Source of the DNA: Fumia xinanensis
Lineage (GTDB): Bacteria; Bacillota; Clostridia; Oscillospirales; Ruminococcaceae
NCBI RefSeq assembly: GCF_014384905.1
Contig: NZ_JACRSV010000002.1
Span: 124,001 to 188,000 of the forward strand
Direction: 5' to 3'
DNA length: 64,000 nucleotides
In this document: piece after piece, positions 42,199 through 50,428 of the stretch
Layout of the letters: the number at the start of each line of letters is the position of its first letter
Numbering within the stretch: the first letter of the stretch is position 1
The notes under the pieces: model-generated
What the model was told of the DNA's origin: nothing
The model's input: only the letters and a program-made list of their open reading frames with translations
Database searches by the model: none
Translations under genes and position numbers: made by a program

Positions 42199-42567
42199 AT
42201 GATGCAAAATGATTTTTTGACGCCTTACAAAGAGGACAGCGGCGTACCGCCCTATCTGCCATTTCCCCGTTTTCTGGTGCCGATGGACTTATCCAACGAC
42301 GCAAAGGTACTGTATGCCCTGCTCTTAGACCGGGCGGGTATTTCCAGAGAAAACGGATACATAGAACCGGACGGGCGGATTCGTCTCTACTTTACGCTGG
42401 AAGAAGCAAAAGGAAAGCTGCATAGGAGCAGGCAGGTGGCGACCAGGGCATTTCAGGAATTAGAACGCTGTGGCCTGATTCTCCGCAGAAAGCAGGGGCT
42501 TGGCCGTCCGGCGGTCATTACGCTGAATATTTTACCTGCAAGGAAGGAGCGTGATGGGATTGCGTAA
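42199..42567 (+). CDS. Replication initiator RepA, N-terminal domain only
   Basis: A 122-residue protein matching the RepA_N domain: FPRFLVPMDLSNDAKVLYALLLDRAGISRENGYIEPDGRIRLYFTLEEAKGKLHRSRQVATRAFQELERCGLILRRKQGLGRPAVI. Full-length plasmid RepA proteins have 250 residues or more. The C-terminal part is absent here, and the next gene overlaps its end. On Tn-type elements such short forms are common and may only regulate. AAAGGAG precedes a double ATG. Confidence 0.8.
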   Translation: MMQNDFLTPYKEDSGVPPYLPFPRFLVPMDLSNDAKVLYALLLDRAGISRENGYIEPDGRIRLYFTLEEAKGKLHRSRQVATRAFQELERCGLILRRKQGLGRPAVITLNILPARKERDGIA

Positions 42568-42799
42568 ACCTGCAGATTTCAGTGAACTTCCCAAAAATCT
42601 GAAACCGGAAATTGCCGAGCGTGTGGCAGAGCATTTCAAAGACGGCGTTTTCGAGTTTGATTTCAGCACAGAAGAAATGATTGCCGTTGAAGGGAATACG
42701 GTCTATCATGTCATCCCCCATTATGCGGAGGGAGAGGCGGAAAGCGTACTGGACAAGCTGCGCCGTATCATGGCGGGAAATTTGGAGGCAACAGAATGA
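42554..42799 (+). CDS. tnpW: TnpW-like protein of the outer element
   Basis: An 81-residue protein. Its second half, EGNTVYHVIPHYAEGEAESVLDKLRRIM, follows the TnpW pattern (G-TxY-V, aromatic, then a K-x-x-R-x-I helix), compare the inner-element copy GGTTYKVRVAFSETAAETMEEKILRMI. AAGGAG is upstream of GTG/ATG at 42551/42554. It lies directly upstream of the outer serine recombinase, as TnpW does in the inner element. Its role in these transposons is not established. Confidence 0.65.
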   Translation: MGLRKPADFSELPKNLKPEIAERVAEHFKDGVFEFDFSTEEMIAVEGNTVYHVIPHYAEGEAESVLDKLRRIMAGNLEATE

Positions 42800-42889
42800 A
42801 AGTTGCTGAAAAAAGAGGAACGGCGCGTTATAATATAGGCAACCGTTTACCTGGCTGTTATCCCGATACACGGGAGGAAAGGAGCTACT

Positions 42890-43051
42890 ATGAACCAGCA
42901 GCCAGATAAGATCACAGCGTTATATTGCCGTTTGAGCCAAGATGACGCACTCGACGGGGAGAGCAATTCCATTACCAACCAAGAGTTAATATGTAAAGGG
43001 TGGTTTCTGCCATCTAATACATATGACTGCGGCTCATTTGTGGTAAATTGA
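42890..43051 (+). pseudogene. Outer serine recombinase, N-terminal fragment (codons 1-31)
   Basis: Starts at ATG 42890 with GAAAGGAGC upstream. The first 31 residues are those of a large serine recombinase: KITALYCRLSQDDALDGESNSITNQ, including the catalytic serine in YCRLS. From 42983 the frame is foreign and closes at 43051. The rest of the gene resumes at 61385. Alone this fragment cannot be active. Confidence 0.93.
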
Positions 43052-43122
43052 AAAGCAGTTGTAAGAAAGGAGTCAAAAAGACTTATAACCGCTGGAAATC
43101 AACACAAAAGGAGCTGAATTTT

Positions 43123-43494
43123 ATGAAAACTATCTTTGAAGAAATGGGCGGTACATACCGTCAAGTGGGCGATTATTTCATTCCCAACATTACTTTACCG
43201 GATGACGGCGAATATCAGATAGGCAAATACGGGCGTATGCGCCGCAGCTATCTGAAAGAGCATCGCCCTGTCCTCTATGCAAATTTTCTTACAAGTGGAA
43301 CGCTGCACCGGCACCTTGCCGAGATCGACCAAACCTGCAATGAGCGAATGGAAATCATCGTTTCTGCTATGGCGAAGCAAGAGGGTGCAACCGAAGCCCT
43401 GAAAGCTGCTGACCAGATGGAATGGGTGCGCCGGATGAACAGCATCCGCAGCCGTGCAGAGGAAATTGTTTTAACCGAGCTTGTATATGAATGA
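43123..43494 (+). CDS. tnpV: Transposon protein TnpV
   Basis: A 123-residue protein of the TnpV family of Tn4451-like elements: GGTYRQVGDYFIPNITLPDDGEYQIGKYGRMRRSYLKEHRPVLYANFLTSGTLHRHLAEIDQTCNERM and the C-terminal DQMEWVRRMNSIRSRAEEIVLTELVYE. ATG 43123 follows AAAGGAGC by 8 bases; a longer frame would start in the recombinase junction. Function in transposition has not been established. Confidence 0.9.
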   Translation: MKTIFEEMGGTYRQVGDYFIPNITLPDDGEYQIGKYGRMRRSYLKEHRPVLYANFLTSGTLHRHLAEIDQTCNERMEIIVSAMAKQEGATEALKAADQMEWVRRMNSIRSRAEEIVLTELVYE

Positions 43495-43495
43495 C

Positions 43496-43537
43496 AAATG
43501 CCCGTTATTGGCTGTATGGCCGATAACGGGCATTTTC
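43496..43537. terminator. Bidirectional terminator between tnpV and the VOC gene
   Basis: AAATGCCCGTTAT and its complement form a long stem closed by GGC/GCC; T and A runs on both sides serve both convergent genes. Confidence 0.85.
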
Positions 43538-43555
43538 CCCAATTGGGCTTTATCT

Positions 43556-44008
43556 TCAAATAGGTTGCATCATTTCAAGTACAATCCCATCGGGATCTCT
43601 GAAATAAAAAGCCCTGCTTTCTCCTAATTCGTTTGCCCGGAAATCGAAATACTGCGGTTCAGATAAGCATTCTACATGATTTTCGATAAGACTATTATAA
43701 ACACGCTCAATATCATCCGTATAGAAACATACTTCTGAGATAGATGTTGTAAATAGATTCCCCTTCACTTTTTTTACTTTATTGTCCACAAACTGAATCA
43801 GTTCGATTGGTGGCGCTTCAATAGCTTTAGAGCCGTTCAGATAAGCTACTCTCGCTTTTGTATCTTTCATTCGAAACAACCTGTCTGTTTCTTCGCCAGC
43901 CATGAATATTTCTCCTTGGAATTCAAGGCCAAGGATGTCTCTGTAAAAAGCAATGGAGCGATCTAAATCAGATACAGTTAATCCAACGTGATAAATTCTC
44001 TCGACCAT
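43556..44008 (-). CDS. VOC-family (glyoxalase/bleomycin-resistance fold) protein
   Basis: A 150-residue metalloprotein fold. The first metal ligand is the His in RIYHVGLTVSDLDRSIAFYRDILG, with Glu residues in IELIQF and VLEMMQPI. The position that is usually a second His is occupied by ISEVCFYT. Members include lactoylglutathione lyases, fosfomycin- and bleomycin-resistance proteins; I cannot choose among them. It lies with acetyltransferases in the cargo block of the inner element, hinting at detoxification. Confidence 0.82.
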   Translation of the reverse strand: MVERIYHVGLTVSDLDRSIAFYRDILGLEFQGEIFMAGEETDRLFRMKDTKARVAYLNGSKAIEAPPIELIQFVDNKVKKVKGNLFTTSISEVCFYTDDIERVYNSLIENHVECLSEPQYFDFRANELGESRAFYFRDPDGIVLEMMQPI

Positions 44009-44077
44009 TTTCTAAAAACCTCGCTTGATGAAATACTCCCGTTCGTATATTCCGCTTGATATGATACCGTCCTACAC

Positions 44078-44626
44078 TTACAAATACTTGCCGTATATCA
44101 AGTGATCGGTATGCCGATCACCCAAATGTACGATTTGCGGAAGCCGACCCCATTCCACATAACCATACTTCTCCAATAAGCCAACGCTTGGCCGATTGCT
44201 GCCAACGAGAATTGCAATCAGAACTTTAAGTCCTTGCTTCTTTGCCTGTTGCTCTAATGCGGCAAGCAGATGAGTGCCGATATGGCGCCCGTGTGCCGAG
44301 AAGTCCAAATAATAGCTGACCTCCGCCACATGATTAACAGCTTCACGACCCTGTCGGTAAGCTGTTAAATAGCCATAGCCCACAGGTATCCCATTCTCAA
44401 GACATAAATACACCGGATAACCATCGGCAGCGTGCTGACAAATCCATTTTTCACGCATTTCGGAAGTGACTGTTTTTGTATCACAAGTGCAGTTTCCCGC
44501 AAGAATTGCCTGATTGTAGATCGCAGCTATAAACGGTGCATCTTCCTTAGTTGCCTCGCAAAGAGATATTGTGTTGCTGCAATTTCCTGACGTGTCTGAA
44601 AATGCCCAAAGTGCTTTATCTGTCAT
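44078..44626 (-). CDS. GNAT acetyltransferase, phosphinothricin-acetyltransferase-like
   Basis: A 182-residue N-acetyltransferase. It resembles PAT enzymes: ATKEDAPFIAAIYNQAI, GIPVGYGYLTAYRQGREAVNHVAEVSYYLDFSAHGRHIGTHLLAALEQQAKKQGLKVLIAILVGSNRPSVGLLEKYGYVEWG. The acetyl-CoA loop is AHGRHIGT. Its ATG overlaps the stop of the chloramphenicol acetyltransferase gene (ATGA), so both are made from one message. The substrate may be an antibiotic or amino-acid analogue; not determinable here. Confidence 0.85.
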   Translation of the reverse strand: MTDKALWAFSDTSGNCSNTISLCEATKEDAPFIAAIYNQAILAGNCTCDTKTVTSEMREKWICQHAADGYPVYLCLENGIPVGYGYLTAYRQGREAVNHVAEVSYYLDFSAHGRHIGTHLLAALEQQAKKQGLKVLIAILVGSNRPSVGLLEKYGYVEWGRLPQIVHLGDRHTDHLIYGKYL

Positions 44627-45297
44627 TTTATTCGTCCTTTCACCGTCGCAGATATATCAGAGGGGGCAGAATTGCAGCCGGAATCAAAACCAATGATTTT
44701 CTTCTGCAACAATTCGATGAACCGTCCGACATGGTATCCATCACAAACTGCGTGATGAACCTGAATTGCTAATGGAAGCATCTTCTTCGTTCCTGCATCA
44801 AAAGCCTTTCCCATTGTAAAAATCGGAAGCAGATAGCTTCCGTCACCGAAAACTTGTAGATTAAATGCTGTGAATGAAAACCATGGAATCATGGATACAT
44901 CAAATGAATTGACGGGCCTTTCGGGTTTCGGGGCATATTTTTCAGATGAGGAATATTTCGCAACATCAGCCTCGTAACTGCTCAGAAAAGCAGTATAATT
45001 TGATTTGTACGCTGTCCATATCCCAGAAAACGTCTCTTGCTCCTGATTGAAAATAGTGTATGCAGGGTGCATCTCACTAAAATAGCCAAGTCCTTTTTCT
45101 GTAAGAGCGGTGCGAAACTCTGGCATTTCATTGACGGTCTGCGTCAACAGCCAAAGCATTGCCGGATATAGCCGTTGCCCGTTCAGATTTGATATGTCGA
45201 TATTGACGCACGTAGAATAGGAGCAGCGCACATCATTGTAAAAATGCAGATAATGTTCCTTGCGCTCCCAGTTTTCAAAGTCTATCAAAGTAAACAT
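44623..45297 (-). CDS. cat: Type A chloramphenicol acetyltransferase
   Basis: Inactivates chloramphenicol by O-acetylation, as a cytoplasmic trimer. The 224-residue protein has the full CAT pattern: WERKEHYLHFYNDVRCSYSTCVNIDIS, LYPAMLWLLTQTVNEMPEFRTAL, NVSMIPW-like VSMIPWFSFTAFNLQVF, and the active site PLAIQVHHAVCDGYHVGRF with the catalytic histidine. The related Tn4451 also carries a cat gene (catP). The tail after the active site is longer than usual. Resistance is a likely phenotype but specificity should not be assumed from sequence alone. Confidence 0.9.
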   Translation of the reverse strand: MFTLIDFENWERKEHYLHFYNDVRCSYSTCVNIDISNLNGQRLYPAMLWLLTQTVNEMPEFRTALTEKGLGYFSEMHPAYTIFNQEQETFSGIWTAYKSNYTAFLSSYEADVAKYSSSEKYAPKPERPVNSFDVSMIPWFSFTAFNLQVFGDGSYLLPIFTMGKAFDAGTKKMLPLAIQVHHAVCDGYHVGRFIELLQKKIIGFDSGCNSAPSDISATVKGRIK

Positions 45298-45321
45298 ACA
45301 ACATCTCCTGTGATTGTTCTA

Positions 45322-46230
45322 TCAATCTTCTTCGCTGGTTTTCTTCCCCCGGCTCTTATAGACATTATACTGATTCTTGCACCGGGGACTGCAAAAAGCG
45401 GAATTGGAGCGGCTGCTCAGGAATACCTTCTGGCAGTGCTTGCACAGCCGCAGGGGCTTTTCTCCGTCCACCAGCAGGAAGCTGAACATCATCTGAATGC
45501 CCAGCAGCAACGAATGGAAGTCCCAATAGATGGTCGGCTTGTCCAGCAGCTCAATATGATAGCTGGGTGCAATGCCGCCGAAGGCGGCCATACCCATACG
45601 GTACAGATTTCTTGTATCCTTGTCGATCAGATCATAATCGTTGTAATACAAAATGGATGTGGTCAGGGTAAAGGCCCAGTCCTTAAACTGCTGCGCCACC
45701 CAATCGTAAGGCTCAGCATACTCTCGCTGGAAGCTCATGGTTTTCGCCATAGGCTCGTTTATGAAGGTCATGGTCAGCGCCACCATCATGTTGTCGCCGG
45801 ACACGCTCCATCTGGACTCAATGCCCTTCTTGACCAGATCCAGCTGGTCAAAGGGATAGAACAGCGCCAAATAGTCCTCGGTTTCCATGGATTCTGCCTT
45901 GATGAAGTGATTTTTCGGCAGATACACCGCCTCATAGTCCATGAAGGAGGTTGTGGTGGGCAGCGCCGTCATCAGACCCAGCAGGCCGTAATGGGTTACA
46001 AACTCCAGAATGGCCTTCTGCACCTCGTCCTCCGGACTGCGGTTCATCATCAGCATACCCACATTCAGCGCATCCAGCACGATTCCCGGCGCTTCCTTCA
46101 GAGGATTATAGATGTCGGGCTTGGTATTCTTCCCCGGCGTGATATACCGCTTTCCGTCTGCGGCAGTTTTCAGTTCATAGCGGTCATACCGCACCCAATG
46201 GGAACGGGACTGCTCAAAGAGATTCTTCAT
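45322..46230 (-). CDS. DUF6076-like protein with C-terminal zinc ribbon
   Basis: A 302-residue protein of a family often found on mobile elements (recalled as DUF6076). Most of it is an uncharacterised helical domain. The last 35 residues are a zinc ribbon, CKHCQKVFLSSRSNSAFCSPRCKNQYNVYKSRGK, very like the extra fingers on the nearby TnpX. Its stop lies 25 bases before the start of the cat gene on the same strand. Function unknown; DNA or RNA binding is plausible. Confidence 0.75.
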   Translation of the reverse strand: MKNLFEQSRSHWVRYDRYELKTAADGKRYITPGKNTKPDIYNPLKEAPGIVLDALNVGMLMMNRSPEDEVQKAILEFVTHYGLLGLMTALPTTTSFMDYEAVYLPKNHFIKAESMETEDYLALFYPFDQLDLVKKGIESRWSVSGDNMMVALTMTFINEPMAKTMSFQREYAEPYDWVAQQFKDWAFTLTTSILYYNDYDLIDKDTRNLYRMGMAAFGGIAPSYHIELLDKPTIYWDFHSLLLGIQMMFSFLLVDGEKPLRLCKHCQKVFLSSRSNSAFCSPRCKNQYNVYKSRGKKTSEED

Positions 46231-46305
46231 GGTACTGTTCCTCTCTGCTCGTAATCCAACTATATATTAACCATATTACTATTGTATCAACCGTCCTTGG
46301 CTCCG

Positions 46306-47220
46306 TCAAGGACGGTTTTCTTTTTTTCTCGGTTTGGTTTTGTTTTCCCGGCGGATCACGGCATCCTTGCCCATGGTTTGCAGCAGTGCTTCATATTCCT
46401 CTACGAACTCACGCTCCCGCAGAGTAATGCTGTAGTCCTTTTCCAGCTTTTCGCTCAGATGCTCATACATCCGCCTTTGCAGCTTTTTCTGAATGGTCAT
46501 ACGCAGCTTTCGGATATTCCGGTCGGACTGCCCACGGATGGCAGCAAGCCTTGTGGTGCTGTATTGCTTGACGAACAGGTAATACAGTACCTCCTTCTGT
46601 TCATCACTGAGCGTGAAAAAGAGCTTGGAGAGAAAGCAATTTGCGGTCAGCTCGTGCAGTTCATAGGGGCAGGAGAAGATGATGTCGAGAAAATTTCCCT
46701 GACAGAGCTGGCGGAACCTTGGCAGATTCATCCAGAGGGGAGCAATTCTCGGTTCTGGCACAGCCCGAAACTCCAACGGCACATCCCCACGCAGGTTTTC
46801 GTGGTCACGCTCCCGGCGTTCCCGATTTCTGTCCAGCTTGTTCCACTCGTCTACCACAGTCAAAAAATCCGATTCCGTCCGGGCTGCTTCCTCCAGCCGC
46901 CGCAGAGCCTCTGCGCGAATTTCCCGCTTGAGTCGTTTTTCGCTGGTGGGCGCGGCTTCCTCTTCCTCGTCCTCCAGCTCGGCGGCATAGTTTCTGGGAT
47001 GCTCGTCCTGCTCCAGCTCGCTTTCCAGCTCCAGCGTGCGTTCCTCTGCCAGCGCCTCCTCCAAGCGCTCATCCTCCGGCGCACCGTCAGAAGCGTCCGC
47101 CCAATCGGCAAAGCCATCCTCGGTCAGTTCCAGAGCGGCATCTTCGGGCAGATCTTCTAATTCTTCTTCCTCATCGGAAAAATCATCATCCCACAGCAGT
47201 TCATCCTCCCATGGTTCCAC
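46306..47220 (-). CDS. Acidic protein with a sigma-region-4-like C-terminus
   Basis: A 304-residue protein in two very different parts. Residues 1-95 are extremely acidic (runs such as DDDFSDEEEELEDLPEDAA and AAELEDEEEEAAP). Residues 185-265 contain a helix-turn-helix resembling sigma-70 region 4: FFTLSDEQKEVLYYLFVKQYSTTRLAAIRGQSDRNIRKLRMTIQKKLQRRM. It starts 245 bases upstream of, and divergent from, tnpW. It may regulate the divergent recombinase genes. No named family is certain. Confidence 0.75.
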   Translation of the reverse strand: MEPWEDELLWDDDFSDEEEELEDLPEDAALELTEDGFADWADASDGAPEDERLEEALAEERTLELESELEQDEHPRNYAAELEDEEEEAAPTSEKRLKREIRAEALRRLEEAARTESDFLTVVDEWNKLDRNRERRERDHENLRGDVPLEFRAVPEPRIAPLWMNLPRFRQLCQGNFLDIIFSCPYELHELTANCFLSKLFFTLSDEQKEVLYYLFVKQYSTTRLAAIRGQSDRNIRKLRMTIQKKLQRRMYEHLSEKLEKDYSITLREREFVEEYEALLQTMGKDAVIRRENKTKPRKKENRP

Positions 47221-47467
47221 GACAGCTTCACCTCCTCGAAAAATATTTTTCTTTTTCTAAAAAAACAGTTCCGATTTACACCCCGTTTTTCTCCTATTAG
47301 TAGAAAGGTAATCTGCACACAAGTTACACAGGTTACTTTTTAAGCTATCAACAGAGAAAAAGGGGAAACTGAACATGGGAAACCAGCGCAAAGACACATT
47401 TGGCTTACAACCAACGGAACCAGATTTATTATACCAAAAACCAACAAATTACGCAAGGAGGAAGCCT

Positions 47468-47683
47468 ATGGAGCAAACGAAGCAAGAACAGTTCATCATT
47501 CGGCGTATCGGCGGCACCACCTATAAGGTAAGGGTCGCATTCAGCGAAACAGCAGCGGAGACTATGGAGGAAAAGATTCTGCGGATGATCCGCAATGAAG
47601 GGGTTACAAATGACGGCACTTGTGGTATAATGAAGATGCCACAAATGAGCCGTCAGTCTGAAAGGAGCGCCGAATGCGCATGA
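47468..47683 (+). CDS. tnpW: Transposon protein TnpW
   Basis: A 71-residue protein: MEQTKQEQFIIRRIGGTTY, then KVRVAFSETAAETMEEKILRMI, the TnpW pattern. ATG 47468 follows AAGGAGGAAG. Its last 10 bases overlap tnpX, which has its own AAAGGAG inside tnpW, so the two are coupled. Longer upstream readings lack a ribosome site. Confidence 0.85.
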   Translation: MEQTKQEQFIIRRIGGTTYKVRVAFSETAAETMEEKILRMIRNEGVTNDGTCGIMKMPQMSRQSERSAECA

Positions 47684-49728
47684 AACAGACTGAGGAAAAG
47701 ATCACCGCTCTGTATGAGCGGCTGAGCCGTGACGATGACAACGCAGGTGATAGCAATTCCATCGTCAATCAGAAAAAATACCTCGAAAGCTACGCCCAGC
47801 AGAGAGGCTACACCAACTGCCGCCATTACACCGACGACGGCTGGAGCGGCGGCAATTTCGAGCGTCCAGCATGGAAACAGCTGGTAGCGGACATTGAAGC
47901 AGGCAAGGTGGCCCATGTCATTGTCAAGGATATGAGCCGGGCGGGGCGTGACTATCTGCAAACCGGCTTTTACACAGAGGTATTCTTCCGGCAGCATGGC
48001 GTCCACTTTGTTGCCATTGCCAACGGCGTGGACAGTGATGACCAGAACAGCAACGAGTTTGCGCCCTTCCTCAACATCATGAACGAATGGTATCTTCGTG
48101 ACCTGAGCCGCAAGCAGAAAACCGCCATTCGGGTCAAGGGGGAATCCGGCAAGCCAACCACCAACTGCGCCATCTACGGCTATAAGAAAGACCCGGAGAA
48201 CAAATACCACTGGCTGATCGACGAGGAAGCGGCTGCCGTGGTGCGGCGTATCTTCCAGCTGACCATTGAGGGCAAAGGCCCCTACGACATCGCCCGTATT
48301 CTGTTCGATGACAAGATCGACACGCCTGCGGTCTACTTCGGCAAGCAGAACAAGGGTGTCTGGAAAAGCAAGGAGGAGTTCCCCAACCCGTATAACTGGA
48401 GCGGCTACATCGTTGGGCAGATTCTCTCCAAGCCGGAGTATATGGGGCATACTGTGAATTTCCGTTCCCACAAGCAGTCCTATAAGGACAAGAATGCGGT
48501 GATGAATCCCCCGGAGGATTGGCTGATTTTCGAGAACACCCATGAAGCCATCGTGGATGCAGAAACATGGGAGCTGGCACAGAAGCTGCGGAAAACGCCA
48601 CGGCGGCATGACACGCTGGGTGAGGCGAATCCCCTGACAGGGCTTGTGTTCTGTGCTGACTGTGGAGCAAAGATGTATAACCATCGGTCACGAGGGACAG
48701 AAAGCAAACCTTATCCCTACGATGCGTTTGAATGCTCCACATACAAGTTGGCAGGTCAAAAGCGCTCCGCCGCTTGCTGTGGACATCATATCAGCACCAA
48801 AGCGCTGCGGGAGCTGATTCTGGAAACCATCCGGGCTGCCAGCACCTTTGCCATCTCCGACCGAGACGCTTTTCTGGAGAAGGTACGCTCCGCCTCCCAG
48901 CTGCGCCAGGCGGAAGCCGCCAAGGAAACCAAGCGGAAGCTGAACAAGGAGAAAAAGCGGATTTTTGAGCTGGATACCATCATCAAGAAGCTCTATGAAT
49001 CCTTTGCTGTCGGGCGCATCACCGATGAACGCTTTGACAGTCTGCTGGCGGATTACGAAGCCGAGCAAAAAACGCTGCAAGCCTCTGTCACAGAAGCGGA
49101 AGAAAGGCTGTCCGCTTTCGCAGAGGACAGTGCCCGTGTGGAGCAGTTTCTGGAGCTGGCAAGGAAGTACACGGATTTCTCCGAGCTGACCACGCCCATG
49201 ATCAACGAGTTTATTGAGAAAATCATCGTCCACGCCCCGGAAAAAATCGACGGCGACCGGGTACAGGAGGTGGAGATCCACCTTCGCTTTATCGGGCAGT
49301 TTGAGCTTCCCGCACCGGAGCTGACCGAGGAAGAGATCAAGCGGCAGGAATTTTTGAAGAAAGAGCGCATCCGCAGCCGGGAGCGCTATCAGAAAATCAA
49401 GGCCGGTGAACACGCTGTCGGACAGCCCTTCATGCTGACCTGCAAGTGCTGCGGGCAGGAATTTGCCTCCAAGCGGACAAACACCCTGTTTTGCGGCCCC
49501 AACTGCCGCGCAAAATTCTACCGGCAGGAGGCGGCCGAGAGCCGCAGCCGGGCGTGTACCTGCGAAAACTGCGGCAAGGTGTTTCCTACGACGCGAAGCA
49601 GCGTCAAATACTGCTCTGATGATTGCCGGTATGCAGCGCAGATCAAGCGGCAGGGCGCACGGAAGAAAGCCTTGCGAGAGGCAAAGATTGAACCGGCCTT
49701 GCCAGAGAAAGAAACAAAATCAGCATAA
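47674..49728 (+). CDS. tnpX: Large serine recombinase TnpX with C-terminal zinc ribbons
   Basis: Excises and integrates the inner element by two-base staggered cuts. The 684-residue protein has a resolvase domain (about 9-150; catalytic Ser in ALYERLSRDDD; IVKDMSRAGRDYLQTGFYTE), a recombinase domain (about 175-290; YGYKKDPENKYHWLIDEEAAAVVRRIFQL), the zinc domain (FCADCGAKMYNH ... CSTYK) and a coiled coil (about 390-480). Unusually, two further CxxC...CxxxC ribbons follow (LTCKCCGQEFASKRTNTLFC and CTCENCGKVFPTTRSSVKYC). The catalytic parts look intact. Confidence 0.94.
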   Translation: MRMKQTEEKITALYERLSRDDDNAGDSNSIVNQKKYLESYAQQRGYTNCRHYTDDGWSGGNFERPAWKQLVADIEAGKVAHVIVKDMSRAGRDYLQTGFYTEVFFRQHGVHFVAIANGVDSDDQNSNEFAPFLNIMNEWYLRDLSRKQKTAIRVKGESGKPTTNCAIYGYKKDPENKYHWLIDEEAAAVVRRIFQLTIEGKGPYDIARILFDDKIDTPAVYFGKQNKGVWKSKEEFPNPYNWSGYIVGQILSKPEYMGHTVNFRSHKQSYKDKNAVMNPPEDWLIFENTHEAIVDAETWELAQKLRKTPRRHDTLGEANPLTGLVFCADCGAKMYNHRSRGTESKPYPYDAFECSTYKLAGQKRSAACCGHHISTKALRELILETIRAASTFAISDRDAFLEKVRSASQLRQAEAAKETKRKLNKEKKRIFELDTIIKKLYESFAVGRITDERFDSLLADYEAEQKTLQASVTEAEERLSAFAEDSARVEQFLELARKYTDFSELTTPMINEFIEKIIVHAPEKIDGDRVQEVEIHLRFIGQFELPAPELTEEEIKRQEFLKKERIRSRERYQKIKAGEHAVGQPFMLTCKCCGQEFASKRTNTLFCGPNCRAKFYRQEAAESRSRACTCENCGKVFPTTRSSVKYCSDDCRYAAQIKRQGARKKALREAKIEPALPEKETKSA

Positions 49729-49739
49729 GATAAGACGCA

Positions 49740-49780
49740 AACGGCGGCTTGCCCCTAAACGGGCAGGCCGCCGTTTTTTG
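49740..49780 (+). terminator. Terminator of tnpX
   Basis: AACGGCGGC/GCCGCCGTT with an inner GCCC/GGGC helix and a T run. Confidence 0.9.
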
Positions 49781-49798
49781 CGCAGAAATGGAGGAACA

Positions 49799-50428
49799 AT
49801 GAATCTTTTTGAAATTGTCAAATATGGCGTGAGCTGCCGGGAGGCGGCGGAGCGGTACGGCGTGGAGGTCAACCGCTACAGTATGGCGCTCTGTCCGTTC
49901 CACAATGACCGGCATCCCAGCCTGTATGTGGCGGACGACCACTATTATTGCTTTGCCTGCAGGGAGCACGGAGATGTGATTGACTTTGTAGGCAGACTAT
50001 TTCAGCTTTCGCCCTACGATGCAGCGCGGAAGCTGGCAGCGGACTTTCACCTCACCCCGGACAAGCCGCCCAGCGCAGCGGCGCTCCACGCAAAACGCAT
50101 TCAGACGGAAGCACAGCAGCTCATGGAAAACGAGCGGCTGTGCTTTTCTGTTCTGTCCGATTATGCCCGTGTCCTGCGGGACTGGAAGGTAAGCTGTGCG
50201 CCGCAATCTTCGGCGGAAGCGCCGAATGAACGATTTGTAGAAGCCTGCCACAAGCTGGACGAGGCGGAGTATTACTTGGAGATTCTCACTTCCGGCGATT
50301 CCCACGAACGTACCGAGGTAATTCAGCAGCAGATGGCAGACAGCAAGCTGGACAGGCTGCGGCAGCGCTTAGAGAAAATTCATAAGGAGGAAACCGAAGA
50401 TGGATATGACACCGCAGGCGTGGCCTGA
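49799..50428 (+). CDS. CHC2 zinc-finger (DnaG-type) primase-like protein
   Basis: A 209-residue protein with the N-terminal primase zinc finger (residues 30-75: CPFHNDRHPSLYVADDHYYCFACREHGDVIDFV). It lacks the Toprim catalytic domain, so it probably supplies template recognition to the following P4-type protein. ATG 49799 follows GGAGG. Its last 29 bases overlap the next gene. Primase-helicase pairs of this kind allow replication of the excised element. Confidence 0.88.
   Translation: MNLFEIVKYGVSCREAAERYGVEVNRYSMALCPFHNDRHPSLYVADDHYYCFACREHGDVIDFVGRLFQLSPYDAARKLAADFHLTPDKPPSAAALHAKRIQTEAQQLMENERLCFSVLSDYARVLRDWKVSCAPQSSAEAPNERFVEACHKLDEAEYYLEILTSGDSHERTEVIQQQMADSKLDRLRQRLEKIHKEETEDGYDTAGVA

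Noticed and set aside
45244..46254. A 336-codon plus-strand frame opposite the DUF6076-like gene
   Set aside because: Product is His/Gln rich without motifs; the minus strand encodes a clear zinc-ribbon protein.
46282..47160. A 292-codon plus-strand frame opposite the acidic sigma-like protein
   Set aside because: Shadow frame caused by the Glu/Asp-rich codons of the real gene; the minus-strand product has a recognisable helix-turn-helix.
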